From a virus, in IMG/VR virus record IMGVR_UViG_3300029787_000270, positions 1 through 26,898 of that record: a DNA stretch of 26,898 nt; one strand, given 5' to 3'. Positions within the stretch are counted from its first letter, which is position 1; every line of letters starts with the position of its first letter. The notes beneath the pieces were generated by a model. It was not told the DNA's origin. It did not search any database and saw nothing but the letters and a program-made list of their open reading frames with translations. This document shows, one piece after another, positions 23,562 to 26,898 of the stretch. A program made the position numbers and the translations under genes.

Positions 23562-23875
23562 AGAAGTCTGCCTTGTTTTTCAGCTGTTATCATAACACGT
23601 TGGCTTCGACCGCTATCACCTTTGCGCTTTTCACCTGTGTAATCGATTAATCCTTTGCGATAGAGGGCAGCGTATCTAGCTGTGACTGTAGAGTAGCGAT
23701 CAATACCATGAACCTGTGCCATGTATTCTATTACCTGATCTGATATGCATCCATTGCGAAATGTTGTGATTGCATTTAGTACAAGTAATTCTAGTTTGTT
23801 AGGCTCAATGCTTTCAGCAGCTTCAACACTTGTGCTTGGGGAATCTTTTCTGTATAGTTCGTATGATTCAGTCAT
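23558..23875 (-). CDS. Winged-helix DNA-binding protein
   Basis: A 105-residue protein. The N-terminal 25 residues are polar and probably disordered. Residues about 27-100 resemble a winged helix: L-L-V-L-N-A-I helix, I-S-D-Q-V-I-E-Y-M helix, the recognition helix around S-T-V-T-A-R-Y-A-A-L-Y-R-K-G-L-I (62-77), then a basic wing G-E-K-R-K-G-D-S-G-R-S-Q-R-V (81-94). Such proteins are common in phage early regions as transcription or replication regulators. AGGAGGC precedes ATG. It is the first gene after the bidirectional terminator, so it should have its own promoter or rely on read-through; I see no clear promoter in the short gap. Confidence 0.7.
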   Translation of the reverse strand: MTESYELYRKDSPSTSVEAAESIEPNKLELLVLNAITTFRNGCISDQVIEYMAQVHGIDRYSTVTARYAALYRKGLIDYTGEKRKGDSGRSQRVMITAEKQGRLL

Positions 23876-23905
23876 AATGCCTCCTATGACTTGGTTGTAA
23901 GAAGA

Positions 23906-23957
23906 AAAACTGTCGGCTGGATTTTACCTCCCAGTAATCCAGCCGACTATTTTTTCT
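23906..23957. terminator. Bidirectional intrinsic terminator
   Basis: A perfect 12-bp GC-rich stem (23912-23923 and 23936-23947) with a 12-base loop is followed on the plus strand by TATTTTTTC. On the minus strand it is followed by AGTTTTTCTTC, so either direction has a hairpin plus U-run. It overlaps the 3' end of the resolvase gene, whose last codons are inside the stem and loop. On the minus strand it would end the right-hand early transcript. On the plus strand it would stop late transcripts that run antisense beyond the endolysin. Confidence 0.85.
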
Positions 23958-24259
23958 GCCAAAGGATTACTCACTTCGATGCATATGAAATGCGGCCCGG
24001 TCTTTTGTTTCAGTAGATACAAATCCGATGGCTGATTCTTATGTGTTGTTGTGAGTAATCCGAATCCTCTGCCTGTTGCCTGATACTTTGATTCAGCAAT
24101 CAGAAATCCTGATTCAGTTTCGATCTTGATGTCACCTTGAAAGTCTCCACCCAGCTGTCCTGAGAGAGGTTGGCGATTCGCTTTGGCACCGTTCTTTTTG
24201 AACCAGTCGACCCACCACCTTTCATGGTAGCTTCCTTTATTGCGCTGAGATGTTCCCAT
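23924..24259 (-). CDS. Holliday junction resolvase-like nuclease (Hjc/PD-(D/E)xK type)
   Basis: A 111-residue protein resembling archaeal/phage Hjc-type resolvases, which cut four-way junctions. From ATG 24259 the pattern R-N-K-G-S-Y-H-E-R-W (Glu13), G-A-K-A-N-R-Q-P-L-S-G (24-34), G-D-I (Asp43), and A-E-S-K (Glu56, Lys58) gives a complete PD-(D/E)xK site in the family's order. A longer start at 24286 adds nine residues before the conserved core and is less likely. The 5' half overlaps the zinc-ribbon ORF in another frame by about 160 bases. The 3' end is part of the terminator hairpin. Confidence 0.8.
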   Translation of the reverse strand: MGTSQRNKGSYHERWWVDWFKKNGAKANRQPLSGQLGGDFQGDIKIETESGFLIAESKYQATGRGFGLLTTTHKNQPSDLYLLKQKTGPHFICIEVSNPLAEKIVGWITGR

Positions 24260-24402
24260 CCATGATACTCCATGCAATCCAGACACCAGACATTATCGTT
24301 GCCTGTGATAATATAATAATCAGTAACAGTTTTGCAGTGGTCACACTTAGCCGCAAACCCAGTCTTATTTTGTTTTGATTTCGATTTTCGCTTCGAGGGC
24401 AT
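24100..24402 (-). CDS. Small zinc-ribbon protein overlapping the resolvase gene
   Basis: A 100-residue ORF with a basic N-terminus (S-K-R-K-S-K-S-K-Q) and two Cys pairs, C-D-H-C (20, 23) and C-L-D-C (40, 43), typical of a zinc ribbon. After about residue 60 the sequence is the resolvase gene read in another frame, so only the first 55-60 residues look like a conserved protein. The start overlaps the XRE gene by 38 bases and has no strong Shine-Dalgarno. The overlap is either a genuine long out-of-frame overlap or reflects a -1 frameshift or sequencing error joining zinc ribbon and resolvase. Confidence 0.55.
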   Translation of the reverse strand: MPSKRKSKSKQNKTGFAAKCDHCKTVTDYYIITGNDNVWCLDCMEYHGWEHLSAIKEATMKGGGSTGSKRTVPKRIANLSQDSWVETFKVTSRSKLNQDF

Positions 24403-24595
24403 GAATCCATGTTACCAATAAGTGATGTGAAGGATATCGTTTTTCTCTTTCTAGTTTGTGGATAAAGGATGGCTCACATCCCATACGAAACGCAAGTTCT
24501 GCCTGTGATATTTTCTGCGCCTTGCGCAATGTCACAAGATCTTTAACAGCGTCAGTCCATATATCATTTACGGTTTTCACTGGATGTAATTGCAT
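24365..24595 (-). CDS. XRE/Cro-CI family transcriptional regulator
   Basis: A 76-residue protein with a classical HTH of the lambda Cro/CI type: V-T-L-R-K-A-Q-K-I-S-Q-A-E-L-A-F-R (about 21-37) and the recognition helix E-P-S-F-I-H-K-L-E-R-E (41-51). Length is that of a minimal DNA-binding repressor. AAGGAAAG lies upstream at about 9 bases. A 16-bp near-palindrome covers its start codon and could be an operator. It overlaps both neighbouring genes, the HTH gene upstream and the zinc-ribbon ORF downstream. Confidence 0.78.
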   Translation of the reverse strand: MQLHPVKTVNDIWTDAVKDLVTLRKAQKISQAELAFRMGCEPSFIHKLEREKRYPSHHLLVTWIHALEAKIEIKTK

Positions 24596-24749
24596 CCATC
24601 ACTTTCCTTGCTGTTGATAATCGTAAATCTTTACCAGCACGTGTTCTATAGTACGTGCTGGTAGGTACATTTGCTTTGCGGAAAGCGGCAAGGATAGATA
24701 GCTTTTTATCTGTTGCCGCTTGTATTAGTTGGTCTAGGTATGTAATCAT
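24564..24749 (-). CDS. Small HTH DNA-binding protein, probably autoregulated
   Basis: A 61-residue protein resembling short phage HTH proteins: L-S-I-L-A-A-F-R-K-A-N-V-P-T-S-T-Y-Y-R-T-R-A-G (18-39) forms helix-turn-helix, followed by L-S-T-A-R-K-V-M-D-A-I. ATG 24749 is preferred over 24767, because the extra six codons are exactly the palindrome and promoter. Promoter spacing then places the transcript start on the A of ATG, so the message is probably leaderless, in line with the absence of a Shine-Dalgarno. A 32-bp palindrome lies inside the coding sequence. A role as early-gene repressor is inferred. Confidence 0.6.
   Translation of the reverse strand: MITYLDQLIQAATDKKLSILAAFRKANVPTSTYYRTRAGKDLRLSTARKVMDAITSSENRK
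24582..24597. promoter_or_regulatory. Near-palindrome at the XRE start codon
   Basis: GGATGTAATTGCATCC is a 16-bp palindrome with a single mismatched pair. It spans the XRE start codon (24595-24593) and the end of the upstream HTH gene. It could be the XRE operator. No separate promoter is seen next to it, so function is uncertain. Confidence 0.35.
24632..24663. repeat. 32-bp palindrome inside the HTH gene
   Basis: Perfect 11-bp arms (24632-24642, TACCAGCACGT, and 24653-24663) flank a 10-base spacer. In protein terms it encodes the HTH turn and recognition region. As DNA it would suit a dimeric regulator site or recombination site; as RNA it is a stable hairpin in the HTH message. No U-run follows on either strand. 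Confidence 0.6.
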
Positions 24750-24785
24750 GCAGTAAGTATACTGCATTTATGCAATCAATGGCAA
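24748..24785 (-). promoter_or_regulatory. Promoter and operator of the small HTH gene
   Basis: On the minus strand TTGCCA (24785-24780), an 18-base spacer and TATACT (24761-24756) give five of six matches at each hexamer. The expected start lies at the A of ATG 24749. The spacer contains TGCA-TTTA-TGCA (24763-24774). A separate perfect inverted repeat (arms 24748-24755 and 24760-24767) covers the -10 and the start codon. Binding of a dimeric HTH protein here would block transcription. Confidence 0.6.
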
Positions 24786-25073
24786 CCCCAATTCGGTGCA
24801 TACTTGCCGCAGCTGGGTGAGCCAGTTGACATCACCAAGTTTTGTCTTGGCTTTTTGTTTGCCAGCCATAACTGTGGTGTGGTCTTTGTAGATAGCATCA
24901 CCTATCTGTACAAAACTCTTTGGCGTACATTCAGCGGCCATCAGATAGTACATGTAACGTGCGTTGTAGATTCGGGCATGCTTACGGTTCGATATGAGTT
25001 CGTGCATACCAACGCCAGTTACCTTGCTGACTGCCAGTTGTATCTCTCGTAGTTTAGGATAATCATTTATCAT
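24768..25073 (-). CDS. Stand-alone DnaA domain IV-like DNA-binding protein
   Basis: A 101-residue protein that matches only the C-terminal, DnaA-box-binding domain of the bacterial initiator DnaA. Signature segments are N-R-K-H-A-R-I-Y-N-A-R-Y-M-Y-Y-L-M-A-A-E (29-48) and I-G-D-A-I-Y-K-D-H-T-T-V-M-A-G (57-71), with the diagnostic D-H-T-T-V intact. ATPase domains are absent and no frame continues them. The start at 25073 has GGAGGC at good spacing; longer starts run into the upstream gene. It may bind phage or host DnaA boxes to direct or block replication, or act as a transcription factor. Confidence 0.8.
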   Translation of the reverse strand: MINDYPKLREIQLAVSKVTGVGMHELISNRKHARIYNARYMYYLMAAECTPKSFVQIGDAIYKDHTTVMAGKQKAKTKLGDVNWLTQLRQVCTELGLPLIA

Positions 25074-25233
25074 CAATGCCTCCAAGCGGTTCTGTGTTAT
25101 CCGCATATTCAAAATGATCTGTGACCATTTGTAAATTGTGATTACAAAGTTGCAGTATTTTATCATAGGTTACTTCGGGATCGCCGGGCCATGCATTTGC
25201 ATATTGTGCATTATACTCGGCAATCAACTCCAT
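25063..25233 (-). CDS. Small acidic protein of unknown function
   Basis: From ATG 25233 this is 56 residues; an ATG at 25269 would add 12. The shorter form is preferred because it makes a TAATG junction with the upstream gene, used repeatedly in this genome, though neither start has a good Shine-Dalgarno. Sequence features are W-P-G-D-P-E-V-T-Y-D and an acidic end (G-G-I-D-D-K). The 3' end overlaps the DnaA-like start and includes its Shine-Dalgarno. No family is recognised. Confidence 0.5.
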   Translation of the reverse strand: MELIAEYNAQYANAWPGDPEVTYDKILQLCNHNLQMVTDHFEYADNTEPLGGIDDK

Positions 25234-25427
25234 TACTTTTCTATTGATTTGCACAATTTTTTCTCCCATATATCTAATTCAAACAAGTCAAAGTTTTTGT
25301 CTGGTTGTGCGTTCCATAGTCTTTTGAATTCTTCAAAAGCAAACTGTTCAGCTTGCTCCTCATCATCTGCGATGATTTCAATAGTGCGACTACAACTTCC
25401 TGTTATATCTATTTCCCATAGAGCCAT
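25233..25427 (-). CDS. Small DpnD/PcfM-like protein
   Basis: A 64-residue acidic protein. The pattern of a short beta strand (W-E-I-D-I-T-G), another (T-I-E-I-I-A-D-D-E-E-Q-A-E-Q-F-A) and a helix resembles the small DpnD/PcfM-like domain common on phages and plasmids, whose role is unknown. The start overlaps the end of the preceding gene by 19 bases and has GAGG about 10 bases upstream. Its TAA overlaps the next ATG. The family suggestion is tentative. Confidence 0.5.
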   Translation of the reverse strand: MALWEIDITGSCSRTIEIIADDEEQAEQFAFEEFKRLWNAQPDKNFDLFELDIWEKKLCKSIEK

Positions 25428-25690
25428 TTGATTTCATCCTCGAAGTAAGTGGTTGTTAGTTTGCTCTCGGTCATAGATTCATTGTCCTGCATTTCAGCAT
25501 GCTGCTCGTCAAGATGACGAGCCTCCCATGCCTGAGTTGCACGATCCATGAACAGATCTTTCTTGAAGTTTGAATTTGTCTTGGCAAGGTGTTCAGCCGC
25601 TTCAGCAATATCACTTGGATGATGCATGAGTGGGCCGAAGAAGTCGGCGACAAACTCAAACTGTTGTTTAGTAAATTTAGGTGCAGTCAT
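25409..25690 (-). CDS. Unknown early protein
   Basis: A 93-residue acidic helical protein starting M-T-A-P-K-F-T-K-Q-Q-F-E-F-V-A-D-F-F. ATG 25690 forms TAATG with the DUF932 stop; the frame extends upstream to 25711, but that extension lies inside the DUF932 gene. H-L-D-E-Q-H near the middle is encoded by an 8-bp perfect hairpin (25504-25511 with 25515-25522, loop of 3). The protein is probably co-translated with DUF932. No domain is recognised. Confidence 0.6.
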   Translation of the reverse strand: MTAPKFTKQQFEFVADFFGPLMHHPSDIAEAAEHLAKTNSNFKKDLFMDRATQAWEARHLDEQHAEMQDNESMTESKLTTTYFEDEIKWLYGK

Positions 25691-26559
25691 TACGCAATCT
25701 CCCAGTCCCATTTGTTGATAGCTTTGGCAACAATACCTTCACGCAAACGCTGTGTGTTTGCTGGGGATTTGTTGTCCTCTGTGTGTGACGACCAGTAGGT
25801 CAAGGCATTGTACAACGCCCACTTGTTGTGCCCCAACGCCTGACTGTCATTACGCCAGCAGACCATCAGATCATCAAGTCGCTTTTCATTCCATTTGAAT
25901 GTGCTTGTGTTGTTGTTGATGCGGCACACTTTGTGCTTGAAGAAATCCTCTGCCATCTGATCACTGACATGGATACGTTGCCATGCCCAGTATTGCTCTT
26001 TGGTTTTGAAGAACCCATCAAGCGCAGCCTGTAGTTTGCTGGCGCTTGCTTTCACATTGATGTTGGCTGTGTGTTTTTGCCATGTCTTTGCGACAGAGTA
26101 TTGACTGACCATACCATTTAGGCAGATCAGCCGCAGCCCTTCAGCTGACTGCTGAAATGCCCATGATCCATCGTATGAGTTGAAGAATGTAAGTTGGAAC
26201 ATAACAGTATCGCCAACAGCTGGCTCGAACGTCAGATCATTGAATCTAATGACGCCGCGCATCTTCGCGCCGTTGTCAAAGACACTGACCTTGTGGTCAT
26301 AGTCATTCGATATACCTGATGCAGTTACAGCCTCGAATACTGAGTTGACTACATCATCGTGCTTGATTGCTTTGTATTTAGAACCATGCACACCAAGCAC
26401 TTGATTAGTGTCGGTGCGAACAATCGCACGTGCCATACTTTCTGGCACTGGTGTATCATCTGTATGTATTGATGACGCATACAGATTGCATGTGTCGATT
26501 GGGAATGACCATTCGTTTTCAGTTTGAATGGCGAAGTTTGTTGTAGATAAATCATTCAT
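25690..26559 (-). CDS. DUF932 family phage/plasmid protein
   Basis: A 289-residue member of the DUF932 phage/plasmid family, of unknown biochemical role. Characteristic segments are A-I-V-R-T-D-T-N-Q-V-L-G-V-H-G-S-K-Y-K-A-I-K-H (about 45-67), G-D-T-V-M-F-Q-L-T-F-F-N-S-Y-D-G-S (about 116-132), and R-L-I-C-L-N-G-M-V (about 143-151). Family members are often in early or recombination regions of phages, as here. AAAGGAGGC precedes ATG, and a promoter/operator-like element lies about 25 bases further upstream. It is the largest gene of the right-hand early cluster. Confidence 0.85.
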   Translation of the reverse strand: MNDLSTTNFAIQTENEWSFPIDTCNLYASSIHTDDTPVPESMARAIVRTDTNQVLGVHGSKYKAIKHDDVVNSVFEAVTASGISNDYDHKVSVFDNGAKMRGVIRFNDLTFEPAVGDTVMFQLTFFNSYDGSWAFQQSAEGLRLICLNGMVSQYSVAKTWQKHTANINVKASASKLQAALDGFFKTKEQYWAWQRIHVSDQMAEDFFKHKVCRINNNTSTFKWNEKRLDDLMVCWRNDSQALGHNKWALYNALTYWSSHTEDNKSPANTQRLREGIVAKAINKWDWEIA

Positions 26560-26581
26560 GATTGCCTCCTTTGTATCTACA

Positions 26582-26610
26582 ATAGTAGTGCATTATTGCA
26601 CCAAGGTAAA
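26582..26610 (-). promoter_or_regulatory. Promoter/operator-like element upstream of the DUF932 gene
   Basis: On the minus strand TTTACC (26610-26605), 17 bases and TACTAT (26587-26582) form a weak sigma70-like promoter (four of six each). The spacer is filled by the 14-bp inverted repeat GTGCATTATTGCAC (26588-26601), whose core TGCATTATTGCA is identical to that at 23023-23034. Alternatively TGC-AATAAT within it is an extended -10. Confidence 0.45.
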
Positions 26611-26611
26611 G

Positions 26612-26722
26612 TTATTTATTTATGTCATTTTTAATAGCCACGAACAATTCATAGATAAAAAAGCCATAGCCAACTGTGCCGCAGCTGACTGCAAGAATAA
26701 ATATAATCCAGAATAGATCCAT
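26612..26722 (-). CDS. 36-residue single-helix membrane peptide
   Basis: A short ORF of 36 residues. Residues 3-27 are almost wholly hydrophobic (L-F-W-I-I-F-I-L-A-V and Y-G-F-F-I-Y), then a basic tail A-I-K-N-D-I-N-K. A near-perfect GGAGGC lies about 4 bases before ATG, and the same AGGAGGC-type site is used by most genes of this cluster, which makes it credible. It would be the first translated gene of the right-hand transcript. A host-interfering or superinfection-related membrane role is a guess. Confidence 0.6.
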   Translation of the reverse strand: MDLFWIIFILAVSCGTVGYGFFIYELFVAIKNDINK

Positions 26723-26880
26723 ATTTGCCTCCAAAGTAGTGGGGCTGGCATTGCTTGCAGAGCATGTGGTATAGCCAGCCCCGGTGTTGTTAACTCCAAA
26801 TCAAGAAAGTCGTTCCTGATTGTTTGTATGTCAGTCTGTTTCGTCACAGTCCTTTCTTTGCTAGTTGAACTTACTCACAT
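26723..26880 (-). promoter_or_regulatory. Leader region with a strong hairpin
   Basis: No convincing gene is present. The main structure is a perfect 9-bp GC-rich inverted repeat (26741-26749, GGGGCTGGC, and 26774-26782) with an inner TGCT/AGCA pairing. It ends nine bases before the Shine-Dalgarno of the membrane peptide gene. No U-run follows on either strand, so it is more likely a leader structure than a terminator. A GTG-initiated frame (26847 leftward) crosses the region and is judged unlikely. Confidence 0.45.
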
Positions 26881-26889
26881 ATTATATCA
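26881..26889 (-). promoter_or_regulatory. Extended -10 promoter element at the right edge
   Basis: On the minus strand TGATATAAT is a consensus -10 (TATAAT, 26886-26881) preceded by TG one base away, the extended -10 arrangement. Any -35 would lie beyond the window. Transcription would start near 26874 and run through the leader into the early cluster. Confidence 0.5.
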
Positions 26890-26898
26890 CTCGAAATG

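Noticed and set aside
26620-26847. GTG-initiated 75-residue minus-strand ORF at the right edge
   Set aside because: The spacing of AAAGGA to GTG is too short, it crosses a GC-rich hairpin, and its 3' half is another frame of a membrane peptide with a much better ribosome site.
1-26898. CRISPR array, insertion sequence, integrase or attachment site
   Set aside because: No spaced direct repeats, transposase, recombinase or flanking repeats were seen; lysogeny cannot be inferred from the small HTH proteins alone.

Overview
The window is about 27 kb of a tailed-phage genome with a T7-like, short-tailed (podovirus) virion. No tRNA, rRNA, CRISPR array, insertion sequence or integrase is visible. 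The host cannot be read directly. The AT-rich composition, the LamG/SPRY-type tail protein, the small M15 endolysin with a GTA-type three-helix holin and a stand-alone DnaA domain IV suggest a Gram-negative, probably marine (alpha)proteobacterial host. That is inference only.

Positions 1-21084, all on the plus strand, form the late region. In order: the large terminase subunit (cut by the window's left edge), a small coiled-coil protein, portal, a Bbp19-like protein, scaffold, a T7 gp13-like GNAT-fold protein, a possible 32-residue peptide, major capsid protein and a probable decoration protein. The tail tube adaptor (gp11-like) and nozzle (gp12-like) follow, then three internal/ejection proteins (gp14-, gp15- and gp16-like), a gp17-like tail fibre, a large LamG/SPRY receptor-binding candidate and a possible fibre accessory protein. 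Last is a lysis cassette of several small membrane proteins, a holin and an M15 peptidase endolysin. Genes are packed tightly, with recurrent ATGA and TAATG stop/start overlaps. The one conspicuous late intergenic structure is a 10-bp hairpin after the capsid module. It appears to bring a remote Shine-Dalgarno sequence next to the adaptor start codon.

Positions 21050-26898, all on the minus strand and transcribed leftward, form the early/regulatory/recombination region. From the right edge: an extended -10 promoter, a structured leader, a 36-residue membrane peptide, a DUF932 protein, three small unknown proteins, a stand-alone DnaA domain IV protein, two small helix-turn-helix proteins, a zinc-ribbon ORF that overlaps a Hjc-like Holliday junction resolvase out of frame, a bidirectional intrinsic terminator, a winged-helix protein, two small unknown proteins, a structured leader, and a recombination cassette. 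That cassette is a YqaJ-type exonuclease, an Erf-type annealing protein and a protein with an SSB-like acidic C-terminus. A final small protein overlaps the endolysin gene tail to tail.

The most interesting signals are regulatory and lie on the minus strand. A TGCA-N4-TGCA palindrome occurs at three minus-strand promoter-like sites. One of these belongs to an HTH gene that looks leaderless and autoregulated, and the same gene carries a 32-bp palindrome in its coding sequence. The exonuclease leader combines a long hairpin with a possible 13-codon leader peptide. The genome pairs a T7-like virion with a lambda/P22-like recombination module. DNA polymerase, helicase, the small terminase subunit and any RNA polymerase must lie outside the window if they exist.
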